From Chamaelirium japonicum (taxonomy: Eukaryota > Streptophyta > Magnoliopsida > Liliales > Melanthiaceae), in NCBI GenBank assembly GCA_947650365.1, contig OX393557.1, forward strand, positions 30,311,783-30,375,782: a DNA stretch of 64,000 nt, given 5' to 3'. This document shows, in pieces, positions 35,489 to 46,099 of the stretch. A model generated the notes under the pieces. That model saw nothing but the letters and a program-made list of their open reading frames with translations, had not been told where the DNA came from and searched no databases. Positions within the stretch are counted from its first letter, which is position 1. Each line of letters opens with the position of its first letter. The translations under genes and the position numbers were made by a program.

Positions 35489-35751
35489 GAATAAATGTGT
35501 AAAAAAGAGTTGGGTTTTTTTTTTTTTTCTGGAATCGATGTTGAGTATGGCTCGATTTCCTATGCACCATTCCCTTAAAGAAACCCTAGAAGAAGTGGCA
35601 TCGGAGAGGAGCAACAACGTACATTTGCTAGGTGCTTGCCGAGTAGGTGGTGCACACAACTTACAGGACAGTCGCCTAGTTTGCTGCTCTTTGTCAGGGT
35701 AGTATTGGGTAATGGTGTGCACCACCCAACGCCTTGGATCGGGATTGATTT

Positions 35752-36305
35752 CCTCTTTCTCTTCTCCTCTCTCTTCTCTCTAATTGTGGGAAAACCCTAG
35801 ATCGAGCTTCCCATCTCTCCCCGTACTTCAATTGCTCTCTCAACCATCTACCGAGAAGCACACCACATGACACCATTTCCATAAGCACACCAAGAGCTAG
35901 GGGGGAGCATCGTACCGGTGCTCCCCCGGATCCTTCATTCTTCTTCGTCAAAACCTCTTCTTATATACGATCTTGAGCACCACATAGCCATCGACGACAA
36001 TTCCACTATTTTTTATTTTTCCAAGAGCCTCCCTCATGCTTCTCTTATATATGAGAGCAAACACGAGCCAATAGGAGACCCAAACAGATCCAAAATTTTG
36101 GCCAAAACCCAACTCGCGCGCGACCTGATCGTGCCTACCAGCCCTGATATGCTAGGAGGAAATTAGGCTCGCCCGGGCGAAATTCCTATGAGTTCTTCTC
36201 ACAGAACTACTACAGAATTTGCTTGGGCGAGCCCAAATTTTACCCGTGCAAAATCTTTGCAATGACATCTTGTTGGGACGGGTTTTAATAGACCAAAAAC
36301 CATCA
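35752..36305 (-). repeat. Truncated 3' LTR of the non-coding element
   Basis: Shares 'acttcaattgctctctcaac', 'ccggatccttcattcttctt' and 'tatatatgagagcaaacacg' with 42440-42969, with many substitutions between. Confidence 0.65.
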
Positions 36306-36956
36306 ATCTCCACGTTGGCCTTTTAAAACCCGACACCACATAGACCTCCACCATCATCGCCACTGTCGATACCGCTGTCACCATCGTCGTCGCTACTACT
36401 GAGAGCATGTGATAATCCGTTGCCCTCCTTGTTGCACACCTTGGTCACCCTACACCAGGTGCTCACACCTCAACGGATACTCAACCATCTTGCCCGATGA
36501 TCGACCAAATCCAATTCACATTTGGACTTGCCCATAATCCACTTATTTTTTGTTTTTCGCTCGCACAGGCTCTGTATACTTGTTTTTCATCGAACCCATT
36601 GCTCTCGGAACTATTCTTGACGTGATGACTTTGTACCAGTCTCCACTGCAGAATCCCTCCAATACTAAAAAGTGTCATCCTATACTTTCAGGATTCCACC
36701 TAATATATGATCCCTCACCCGAGAGGATCTAATATGGAAAGATGAGTTTAGATCGATACCTCTCAAAATCCGAAACATGATGAACACAATGAGAATATGT
36801 ACCATCCACAAGGTTACCTCTTGGAATCATCTCCATTCGCCATCTGCTACCCTCACAACCATATGATTGCAAAACCATGACTTGGGTGACCACACGTGAC
36901 TCCACTATCCAATACTCATCTGTAACATCCGCCCCAAACACACAATATATTGTCCA

Positions 36957-37081
36957 CTTTGCCCGTGCTCGCACGAGAACTTCCCAGGGGGTCACCCATC
37001 CTGGTACTACTCTTGCACGAGCACACTTAACTACGGAGTTCTTACGAAATCCATAGTGGTGCATGGTTTTAAAACGCATCT
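36957..37081 (-). ncRNA. 5S rRNA-like sequence in the left Cassandra LTR
   Basis: The minus strand carries 5S-type internal pol III promoter blocks: an A-box-like AGTTAAGTGTGCTCG and a C-box-like AGGATGGGTGACCCCCTGG. The C box here matches canonical 5S better than in the right LTR. It is LTR-borne, not a 5S array unit, and is diverged elsewhere. Confidence 0.75.
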
Positions 37082-37524
37082 TCTATGTTTGGGAGGGGAA
37101 ATTATATAAGTAGCTCATGATCTCCTTCTCTCCAGACGATGTAGGGCTAACTCGTGGCCTTGTACACCTCACCTCACTTCATCCATCTTGGTATCCCAAC
37201 CTCAGGAGTCTTGGCTATTGACCTATTAGATCTTGGTCATCACAATCCACCTCCCTCAGGGCTACATGTCCTCGTGTAGGGTTAGACCCCCCAGTGGCGG
37301 AGCTAGGAATTTGCTCTAGTGGGGGCGACCTTTGTTTGGATCTAAGTATTTTATCTATTTGTCACCGCCAAAGACTCAAAGGAATTCAATTAATTGCAAA
37401 AAGAAAATAATTTTGTTAAAAAAGAGAAACCAAATACTAATACATGAAATATAAAAAAATTTCAAAATAACGAAGTGCGAAACCACTAAAAAGTATCTTG
37501 GTCCATAACATATATTTTCAAAAA

Positions 37525-39879
37525 TTATAATTGTCCCCGACGAGTCTTCATATTTTGAAAGCGATGCATGATAACCTCATTATCAATATCATTCAGTATG
37601 TCCTTCTCAATATATGCAATCAAACTATCATTTATCCATTGATCTCCCATTTTGTTGCGTAACTGACCCTTCACAAATTTCATAGCTGAAAATGCCCTTT
37701 CTACAGTTGCAGTCGCTACTGGTAAAATCAAACCCAATTTTATAAGCATGTAAACCAATGGATATACCATATTTCTTCCTGTCTCAACCATTTTCTGAGA
37801 AAGACCACCAATCCCTGCCAATTCTGAAAACTCACTTCTAGAGCGCATATCAACTATATAATTCTCGAGCTGATCTTCAAGCACATTGAGGCTTATTGCA
37901 CAAAAATCTTTAGGATAGAATTGGGCAAGGTGGATCAGTTTTTGCTTATCAAAAGCAAAGAATGATTTATTTGGACTTAGACATGCTACGCAGAGAAGCA
38001 ACTCAGTGTTCGCCTCAGTGAAACGACTATTTAGCTCTTGAAGTTGCATATCAATGACAGTATAAAATACTTCGACATGATAGTGATGTGAATTTGAAAG
38101 CTCCTGCATTCCACGTCGTGCTCGCCCATGAGTTAGAAACATAGCATCAATGTTAAGAGGAACAACATTATGTTTGCCACAAAAAGAAAAAATTTGATCA
38201 AGTAAAGAATCCCAACCAGTGTCCCTCATCATTTGCAGTCGTTTCTTAGATATTTCAACCAAGTTCATGGCATTCACAATATCTTGCTCTTTCCTCTGTA
38301 ATGCTTGTGATAACTCATTTGTGATTCCTAAAATAGTTCTCATCAAATGTAGATTAAATATAAAATCAAATGATTGCACTGATTTTAATAGCCCGCATGC
38401 TTCACCTCTTTGTTCTTGGCTCAAACCATCCTTCTCGATCATCTCAAGTACATCAATTATAGCTGAGTACATAGTAATCAAGCTTACTAAAGTACCATAG
38501 TGTGAGCCCCAACGTGTATCGTTAGAACGTTTAAGACCGGTTTCTTGATTTAGGCCTCGGCCACTTGAAAGCTCACCACTCCTTAGTGCTTCAATAACTC
38601 TGGTAGCCTGTCTCTCCCAAAGAGTATCTTGACGTTTACACGATGCTCCAACCACATTTATTACATTTGCAACCAAGTTAAAAAACCAATAGATTGGAGC
38701 ATGATTCTTTGCCAATGCTACAAGAGCCAACTGAAGTTGATGAGCAAAACAATGAACATAAAATACACATTCATTCTCCTTCATAATAAGTGATTTAAGC
38801 CCATTAAACTCTCCTTGTATATTGCTCGCCCCATCATAACCTTGTCCACGCAAACTAGACATACTTAATCTATGTCTAGAAAATAATTCTTTAATTGCCG
38901 CCTTGAGTGAAAGAGCAGTGGTGCTAGAAACATGTTCAATACCTAAGAAACGTTCAATTATATGCCCTTTCCCATCCACAGAGCGCAATGCAACCGCCAT
39001 TTGTTCTTTTGTTGATATATCATGAGCTTCATCAACAAGAATAGAAAATAATGCATCCCCAATATCTATTATAATGACATTGATGGTTTCAAGTGCAATA
39101 GCATTTACAATGTCCTTCTGAATATCAGGTGCCGTCAATTTGAGATTTTCAGGAGCATTTTCAAATGTAACCGCTTTTACCTCTTCATTATGATTAGCAA
39201 GAAAATACAAAAGCTCAAGAAAATTTCCTCGGTTGCTTGATTCCTCAGATTCATCATGACCGCGAAATGAAAGCCCTTGTCGTAGGAGAAAACGAATACA
39301 ATCGATGGAAGCATTCAATCGGATTCGATATTCACTTCGAGTTTGATCTGAATGCTTGGAGAAAATTGTCTGGATATGCTGCTTTTGGTTCAATAGATTT
39401 TGACACTTATTCCAAGCTTGGTTGTGAGAGCTATTAGGGCCTCCTACATGAATTTGAATCCTCTTTTTTTTCTTCCAATTTGTAAACCCCTCACTGACAA
39501 AAGAGTCACCGCCCGCTTGGTTTCCAATATCTTCTTTAAAAAGATAACAACATAAGCAAAATGAAGCATCTTTGGTCACACTGTACTCTAACCAACCACT
39601 GTATTCACTAAACCAAGCAGAGTTGAATCGCCGTAATGTTTCACCAAATTTTCTTTGTAGAAAAGCATGGTTTTTAGGCTGACAAGGTCCCTTTTGCAGA
39701 TATGCCCTGCGAATTTCATCTCGTAGATTAGGATGATAATCCATAATTCGAGGTCGTAGGCCTGGATCTGTAGGAAGTTCTGCTAAGTTGTTGAGGCAAC
39801 TATTTTTTGAAGAAGACTCATCTCTTTCTGTAGGAGGTAACAATTCTAAACATGCATTTTTTTTGAAATATTTCTCCAT
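37525..39879 (-). CDS. hAT transposase with TTF-type zinc finger, 784 aa
   Basis: Uninterrupted ORF from ATG at 39879. A TTF-type zinc-finger region (about residues 40-150: FGETLRRFNSAWFSEYSGWLEYS, SFCLCCYLF) is followed by a DUF4371-like part (EYRIRLNASIDCIRFLLRQG, FSILVDEAHDIS) and a GYDGASNIQGE motif. Then come CFAHQLQLALVA (Cys-x2-His), NDTRWGSHY, and a C-terminal hAT dimerisation region (LILPVATATVERAFSAMKFV) with the catalytic-type Glu in VERAFS. Family knowledge gives a cut-and-paste RNase H-fold nuclease acting in the nucleus on its own terminal repeats. Length is in the range of this group. All expected acidic residues appear present. It could be an active source, or a recently silenced one. 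Confidence 0.9.
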   Translation of the reverse strand: MEKYFKKNACLELLPPTERDESSSKNSCLNNLAELPTDPGLRPRIMDYHPNLRDEIRRAYLQKGPCQPKNHAFLQRKFGETLRRFNSAWFSEYSGWLEYSVTKDASFCLCCYLFKEDIGNQAGGDSFVSEGFTNWKKKKRIQIHVGGPNSSHNQAWNKCQNLLNQKQHIQTIFSKHSDQTRSEYRIRLNASIDCIRFLLRQGLSFRGHDESEESSNRGNFLELLYFLANHNEEVKAVTFENAPENLKLTAPDIQKDIVNAIALETINVIIIDIGDALFSILVDEAHDISTKEQMAVALRSVDGKGHIIERFLGIEHVSSTTALSLKAAIKELFSRHRLSMSSLRGQGYDGASNIQGEFNGLKSLIMKENECVFYVHCFAHQLQLALVALAKNHAPIYWFFNLVANVINVVGASCKRQDTLWERQATRVIEALRSGELSSGRGLNQETGLKRSNDTRWGSHYGTLVSLITMYSAIIDVLEMIEKDGLSQEQRGEACGLLKSVQSFDFIFNLHLMRTILGITNELSQALQRKEQDIVNAMNLVEISKKRLQMMRDTGWDSLLDQIFSFCGKHNVVPLNIDAMFLTHGRARRGMQELSNSHHYHVEVFYTVIDMQLQELNSRFTEANTELLLCVACLSPNKSFFAFDKQKLIHLAQFYPKDFCAISLNVLEDQLENYIVDMRSRSEFSELAGIGGLSQKMVETGRNMVYPLVYMLIKLGLILPVATATVERAFSAMKFVKGQLRNKMGDQWINDSLIAYIEKDILNDIDNEVIMHRFQNMKTRRGQL

Positions 39880-40580
39880 AACTATTAAGAAGAGAAAAAA
39901 ATTCCATAGTTTAATTTATTTTAGAGAAAATATTTTTCTTCTAAATAAAAAAGAGGGAAGAAAGCAACTAACAATGGTTATAATACGATTCACATACACA
40001 TTATATCAAACATTTAATATTTATTATATATAAAAATATAGAAGTCCAAAATCTATTAATCTAAATAATTAGAGTTATTCAACCCGAAGGTTTTTCCAAT
40101 TCCGCTCAGCTCGATTGACATGACAGTGTGCAACAGTTTTGTGATGTAAAACACTTAAAATGTTGCTAGTGGGTTTCAGCCACTAGTTGCACGCTGCTAT
40201 GTTAATAGGGTCGGCGAAATCGAAAAAACTTTCGAGATACTCCATGGTCCCCAAACCCCCAATCCATCTCCACCTACCCAACTACCCCCGTCCCCACGGC
40301 CTCCCCTTGGGCCACTCCCCAAGATGACAAGGCCCAAATGGACCAGAGTAATCGGTGACCACATAACACACAAATACACAATGACACAAAAATGTAAAAA
40401 AAAAAAAAAGATAATTATGAGATTGAGTCAACTCTGACTCTCTGAGAAGTGAGAACTGAGACAATAAGACCCGTGAACCATAAAACAAATAACAAATTCA
40501 GAATATCAAATGATATCATGATTCAGATCAATAAGATCATGGATTGATTGGATATTTGGATTCAATTATTCAAAGGGCGG

Positions 40581-40582
<2 letters not shown>

Positions 40583-40629
<47 letters not shown>
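40583..40629. repeat. (GA)n microsatellite in the hAT 5' region
   Basis: About 23 GA units followed by a GC-rich segment (40680-40950) with CG-dense words; ORFs across it are shadows. Confidence 0.9.
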
Positions 40630-40631
<2 letters not shown>

Positions 40632-41216
40632 TGCCTCAGGTGCCTGTTCAGCAACTTCAGCGGCTTCAGGTTCAACCGTTCAGGGTGTTCGAGTATTCGA
40701 TGTCGGCGGCGACGGACCGACCGAGCCGACCGACTTACCGACGGACGACGGTCGCCCGCACTCTGCAGCCGCAGGCCCGCAGGTGGTGATCGGCGAGCCT
40801 CGAGCGTGTCCGGTGTCCTGATCCCGCGATCCGCCTGAGCCCGTGCGGGACGGGGCCGGTGCCGGTGCCGCCCTGCGAGGCGTCGGTGAGGTAAGATCGT
40901 AAGAGGTTCTGACTCTTCTGAGGTTGCCCGTCGTCGCCCCCGTCGGCGCTGCAAGAGAGCGATTTGTTTTAATTTTTTTTAGCCATCGATCTCAGCCGTT
41001 GATCTAGATTTTAGGTTTTTAGTGGGGATGTCTTTTGATTGGGTGACACGTGTTTGAGATGAGAACCGGGTTTTTTTTTTTTTTTCAAAATCTGAGTGGG
41101 GGCAGATGCCCCCACTGGGCCTAAGCTGACTCCGCCTCTGGACCCCCCCATCTTGAGGAGAACTGGCTCTGATACCATTTTGTAACATCTGCCCCAAACA
41201 CACAAGATATTATCTG

Positions 41217-41341
41217 CTTTGCCCGTGCCCGTACGAGAACTTCCCAGGGGGTCTTCCATCCTGGTACTATTCTTGCACGAGCACGCTTAACTACGGAGTT
41301 CTTACGAAGTCCGTAGCGGCGCACGATTTTAAAACGCGTCT
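41217..41341 (-). ncRNA. 5S rRNA-like sequence in the right Cassandra LTR
   Basis: Minus strand: AGAACTCCGTAGTTAAGCGT (box A and neighbours intact) and AGGATGGAAGACCCCCTGG (box C with GGTG changed to GAAG). Same relative position as in the left LTR. Confidence 0.75.
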
Positions 41342-41947
41342 TCTATGTTTGGGAGGGAAAATTATATAAGTAGCTCAGGATCTCCTTCTCTCCAAGTGAT
41401 GTAGGGCTAACTCGTGGCCTTGTACACCTCACCTCACCTTATCCATCTTGGCATCCCAGCCTCAGGAGTCTTGGCTCTTGGCTATTGGCCTATTGGATCT
41501 TGGTCGTCACATCATCCTTAACCTCATTAGTGGCCACCAAGAGATCTCCATCATCGGTACCCGATAATCCAACCAGATTTGTGATTCTATCGACCTAAGC
41601 ATCTCCACTTGATTTCAGTTGACCCGGAGCTCTTTTTGAAACTTGCACCATCTTTCCTCCATACTCACGTGTCAGGGTTTTATGCCCGCAGTGGTATTCT
41701 CCTTGGAGATCTTTAAAACTTGAGAGAAACTAATCAACATCTCTATTGTCGAGAGCATCCAATCCTTCTTAGACATCCACTATGGCTTGTTCGCTTTTCC
41801 TCCCAGATGGCAAATAGAAGTCCCTCTGTTTGCATCTTCCAAATCTGAAAGTTCTACCATTAACTTTTCTGATTCTCAAACTGTCTTCCACCATAGTTTC
41901 ATCCACCTCGAATCTCTACACACCGAATCTGGCTCAAATACCACTAT

Positions 41948-42969
41948 TGGGATATATTCGGGTCCCTTGTTGCCCTCGCCCGAGAGTAGGGCGGGTACCA
42001 AGATCGGACCCCGTCGAGTCACGCTCGTGATGATCCGTCGAGGTGCAACTGGAAGCATCGTGTGCTACAGATTGAAAAACTTGAGCCCACCTGAGATCAC
42101 ACCTAACAATTGGTGCAGAGAATTCTAAAAGCAAACCAAACAACAATACGAATCACAAAATATCACCGGCAACAAGGTTCGATTAGATTATCACTATCGA
42201 GAAATTACATCATGTAGTGACTCATCGCTAGTCGGACTCCAGCAAAACCTTTCATGATCCCTCTTATAGAAACTCCCATGGAGTAAAAAACACCCTCCCA
42301 AGAGATATAGAGATATATCGGAGCATATGCCGAGAGATGATCAAAGGTGCCCAAAGTAGAAGCCAAAGAACCTGGATGATGATCCGCACACGTAATCCCC
42401 ATCCTCTATTTTCTTTCTTCCACCTCCTTATCTTCTTCTTCTCTCTTCCCTTCTAATCTCCCTTCTTTCTACTTGCGGCAAACACTACATCAGGCTTCCC
42501 ATCTCTCCCTGTACTTCAATTGCTCTCTCAACCATCTACCAAGAAGCTGCACATGTCACCATTTCCATGAGCATGCCAAGAGCCCAGGGGGAGCATCACA
42601 CTGGTGCCCCCCCGGATCCTTCATTCTTCTTCGGAGAAACCTCTTCTCACAGACGATCTCGAGTACCACATAGCCATCATCGACGATCCCACTGTTTCAA
42701 TTTTTCCGAGAGCCTCCCCCATGCTTTCCTTATATATGAGAGCAAACACGAGCCTGTAGGAGCCCCCCATGGATCCAAAATCCAAGCCAAAAATCGACCT
42801 ATGTGCAACTTGATTGTGTCTACCAACCCCGACTCGCCTAGGCGAAATTTCTACGAGTTTTGTTTACAGAACTGCCGTAGAATTCGTCTGAATGAGCCCA
42901 AATTTTGCCCTAGCAAAATTCCTGTAGTGCCTCCTTGTTGGGCCAGGTTTTAATAAGCAAAAACCAACA
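41948..42969 (-). repeat. 5' LTR of the non-coding element
   Basis: 1022 bp, TG...CA in plus view, next to the degenerate primer site at about 41931-41945. Its right half matches 35752-36305. Confidence 0.6.
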
Positions 42970-43304
42970 TGATGGAGCACCATTGTCGGGGATCGCACCC
43001 ACGACTAACTGGTGGAGCGATGAAGACTGATCGGAGGCGGGGGAGAGGGGGGGGGGAGGTTAGCGATGTCCACAAGTACCAAGGCGAATGGGCTAGATGC
43101 TTAGCAACTGGTCGAAATTGGTCTCATAACTGGGATGATGATGTCGGCGCCCAGGCGAAATTGTAGCAGAAAGTCCAAGGAGGTCACAGTTCAGTGACTC
43201 TCACCCTGTGTGGTTTGAGTCGTTGGAGGAGATCTTGAGGGAGGAGGATGCGGTACATGACATCTATCCCTCAAGGTAGTTCAGAGGGATGAAATTGATG
43301 GATC
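42970..43304. other. Sequence between the LTR element and the gypsy element
   Basis: No gene seen. Contains a G run (about 43050-43058) and ends at the gypsy target site GAAGC (43305-43309). Confidence 0.4.
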
Positions 43305-43309
43305 GAAGC

Positions 43310-45193
43310 TGTCACGCCCCGAATTCTGGACTAAGAAGAGAGGGTCCAGAACTCGAGGGTGATATTTTAGAATAGAGGGAAATATAATTTACAGAGATAA
43401 CACAACGCGGAAGCAAAACTAAAACTCAAATGCCAATTCCACTAACAATGTTCATACATCTAGTCCAGGTACAATAACAAGAAATAGAGAATAACTAGAC
43501 AACGATAGCTAGCACTCCTACCCTTGCAAATTCGGTGAAGAACTGCTGCTCCAACTGAAACTGCCACAGAGCTCCTAACGCTCCGTCCGCGAGAAAGAAC
43601 CTGGGGGAGAGGAAAAACAACGAAACAACTCCCCCTGAGTATAAAACTCAGTGGTCCTAAAGAACAAGTCGGAGAACGCGAGAAAGATATAAAGCAGAAA
43701 TATACTACTATAGTAAAGTAAAGCTGCAACATAACTAAGTAACCAATAAGGGAACTGCAACTACTACAAGTCTATACTAAGTGATCTATCTACTGTGTCT
43801 GTAAATCCCACACTATACATTCAAAGTCCTAACCGACAATTCCCTCATGAGGCGTCCCATTCCACTTCATGAGAGAACCCATTTTCTAGGTCGTGCATAG
43901 TGATGCAAAGCCCTAGGCTAAAGAGAAGAAAAGAAGAGAAGAGAGGAGGGGAAAACAAGTGTGAACCCCAAGTTTGAGCTAGGCTCCCGACTTGGTGGCG
44001 TTACTATTGGGTTCCTTTTTCGCAACAGGGGAACCACTTCGTTCCTTATGCTCGGGATACAGCCTCGAGACATACTACCCTAGTGGCCAAAAAGGGGGCT
44101 TGGTCTTTCACCATGGGGCACTCACACCCAACTTGCTTTCTATGAGGTCTAAACCCCAGGATTAAGCCACTCTACCTCAGTTTCCCCACAGGAAACAACC
44201 CGTGACCTAACCCCGTGATCCTCCCTACTCGTTTCGGTCTGTGCACAGCTAGGGGTTCACTTACCTACGATGTGCACGCGGATCTATACCGAGAGCCAGT
44301 CGGGCAACTAGGTTGCCACGACGCCAAGACATTTCAGAAGTTAATACAAACCCCATAAAATCACATAAATCACATGTTCATCTAAACGACCAGTCTCTAA
44401 ACAATCTACATTTTAAGTAAATAGAACAAAAGAATAATATCTACCAATCTTGACAAATCAAAAGGTATATGTCCATGATCTATAACTAAGCATGCAGAGA
44501 ATCAAGAGAATAATTTATTTATTTATTTTTTTTTATTAAAATATCTACATGCAGTACGACTAACCTGTTAGAGCGTGATTATCGACCGTGAGTCGTTCCG
44601 CTCCTAGTTTGGGAATAGTCTGAACAAAACAATGAATTGCATAAGAAATTAAGGCTTAAATGCTTGGATCCAAAATGGAACCGGGTTTGGTTCAGCTTGG
44701 ATCGGGTTCAACTCATGTTGGGTCGGTCTCATGGGTCAGTTTTAATCACACTTGACCCGAATCGGATCAGACCTAGCCTAGAAATCGATCTAATCCATTT
44801 ATAAGGGTGGGGTGCTTAAATAAACCATGGTGTAAGTATTGTATAGGGTTGTATTGATTAAAAATGGTGTATACTAATTTATTGGGGAGGGCTGGGGTGC
44901 TCATAAAAAGAAACCAAAAGGTGCAGTGATATGGAGAAAGGTGTATGATATCAAGAAGAGTGCAATTAAAGAAGAAGGTGTGGATCTAGTTGGGTAACAA
45001 CTTAGAAGACAAGGGTCTTCGTTGCTGCTGTGATCAAGTAATCGGTTTTTGGGGATTTTTTTTTGGAAATCCTTGCCGGCGAAGTAGGAGGCGCTCCACT
45101 CGGCCTTTGGTTGGGGTGGTCGGTAGGAGGGCAAGGGTCGCCGGAGCCGACGACAAGGTGCAATGGGTTATTGAAGAGAGGTGGGTTTGATGA

Positions 45194-45255
<62 letters not shown>

Positions 45256-46062
45256 AACCCACACATGGTTTGTGCGGTTGCGGTGGTTCAATGGTTTCAA
45301 GGGCTATTGTGCGATGGGTCGGCGAGTTGAAGGTGGTGGTGCATGTGATGGTGAGGGATCAGTGTGTTGGATTGCTCAGGAGAAAGACGAATGGAAGAGG
45401 TGCAGGTGGGGCTTACCTCGGTAGAGGGAGGGTTGCCGGGATGTGTGCCGACGGAGATGGCCGGGGAAAGGGTCACGTCTTGGCTGCTGCTCCTAGCCCG
45501 CCTCGACGTCTACCTCCTCTCGATCTCCTCTTTTCGATCTCCTCTCTTCGATCCCCACTCTCTCTAGATCTCCGACCTCTCTCCCTCGCTAATTCGTTCT
45601 CCGCTGAGCGTGAAAGGAGAGGGCTGGGGTTACGCAGATAAGGAAGGGGGGAGGAGGGTGAGAGGTAGTCGGTTACCCGAGATCTCCGGAGGCAATGAAT
45701 TATGGGATTGCATGCATTACGGTTTGCCAAAACTAAACCGATTCAAATCCAAGATAGTCTTGAACTGCCAATTAAATTATAGTGCCTGACTTGGGCCTCT
45801 CTCTCTCTCTCTTTCTAAGCCCAAGCCCACGCCCAAGCTCAAGTCCAAGTCCAAACCCAACTGCAGAAGAATCAATTTCCATAATAATTTCCCTCCATCC
45901 GTTTTCTACAAGGAACTACTCATTGGAACTATATAGCCGACACGAGTTCGATTGGACAAAACATACCTCAATACAAAAGTCCAATTGGGCACAAATGCCA
46001 CTTGACATCCGAACGGTCATTATATATATTGAAATTATAAATAACAAGCCATAGGTGTTACA
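43310..46062 (-). repeat. 3' LTR of the gypsy element
   Basis: 2753 bp; on the minus strand begins TGTAACACCTATGG and ends CGGGGCGTGACA. Contains a TC tract (45197-45252) and a reversed TATATAG (about 45926-45934), roughly 130 bp from the LTR start, a possible U3 promoter element. Confidence 0.95.
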
Positions 46063-46099
46063 ACATACCCCCCTAGAAAGAGAACTTCGTCCTCGAAGT

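Larger units (their letters stand above)
37292..41140 (-). mobile_element. hAT DNA transposon, possibly autonomous
   Basis: About 3.85 kb with ends CAGTGGCGGAGCTAG (left) and CTGACTCCGCCTCTG (right), imperfect inverted repeats of hAT type. The flanks are C runs consistent with an 8-bp duplication GACCCCCC (37285-37292 and 41141-41148); the C run leaves a one-base ambiguity at the left boundary. A single-exon transposase lies at 37525-39879. The 5' part (39880-41140) has a GA microsatellite and a GC-rich stretch. It sits in the 88-bp internal domain of a Cassandra TRIM. Confidence 0.85.
36921..41511 (-). mobile_element. Cassandra-type TRIM (5S-bearing LTRs), TSD TCATC, split by a hAT transposon
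   Basis: LTRs 36921-37244 and 41181-41511 (TGTAACATC...GTCRTCACA) are flanked by perfect TCATC (36916-36920 and 41512-41516). Next to the right LTR 'ggctctgatacca' is the complement of the primer site TGGTATCAGAGCC, and a purine tract (GAGGGAGGTGGAT) borders the left LTR, so the element reads on the minus strand. On that strand each LTR contains a 5S rRNA-like core (AGAACTCCGTAGTTAAGCGT, then AGTACCAGGATGG and CCTGGGAAGT), the hallmark of Cassandra. The original internal region is only about 88 bp; a 3.85-kb hAT sits in it. Confidence 0.9.
35752..42969 (-). mobile_element. Non-coding LTR retrotransposon (LARD-like) hosting Cassandra
   Basis: Related direct repeats at 35752-36305 and about 42440-42969 are the shared part of two LTRs. 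The right one extends to 41948 (TGGGATATATTC...AAAACCAACA, 1022 bp); the left is truncated. Beside the right LTR, 'tggctcaaatacca' is the complement of a mutated iMet primer site, so the element reads on the minus strand. Without the Cassandra insertion the internal part is about 1.05 kb with no gag or pol, so it would have needed outside enzymes. The LTRs differ at many sites, so it is old. Confidence 0.6.

Noticed and set aside
36729-37079. 116-aa minus-strand ORF at the Cassandra edge
   Set aside because: It crosses the LTR boundary and translates the 5S-like region; better explained as LTR sequence.
36957-37081. A genuine 5S rRNA gene
   Set aside because: The sequence is a diverged 5S core inside a pair of LTRs with target duplications, not a 120-bp gene in a tandem array.
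40562-40954. 130-aa ORF at the 5' side of the hAT transposase as an extra hAT gene
   Set aside because: It is Arg/Pro/Ser-Leu low-complexity over a GA tract and GC-rich spacer with no homology; probably leader sequence.
45063-45641. 192-aa ORF present twice (also 52541-53121)
   Set aside because: Lies inside both gypsy LTRs, on the strand opposite the element, and contains the TC tract; no recognisable domain.
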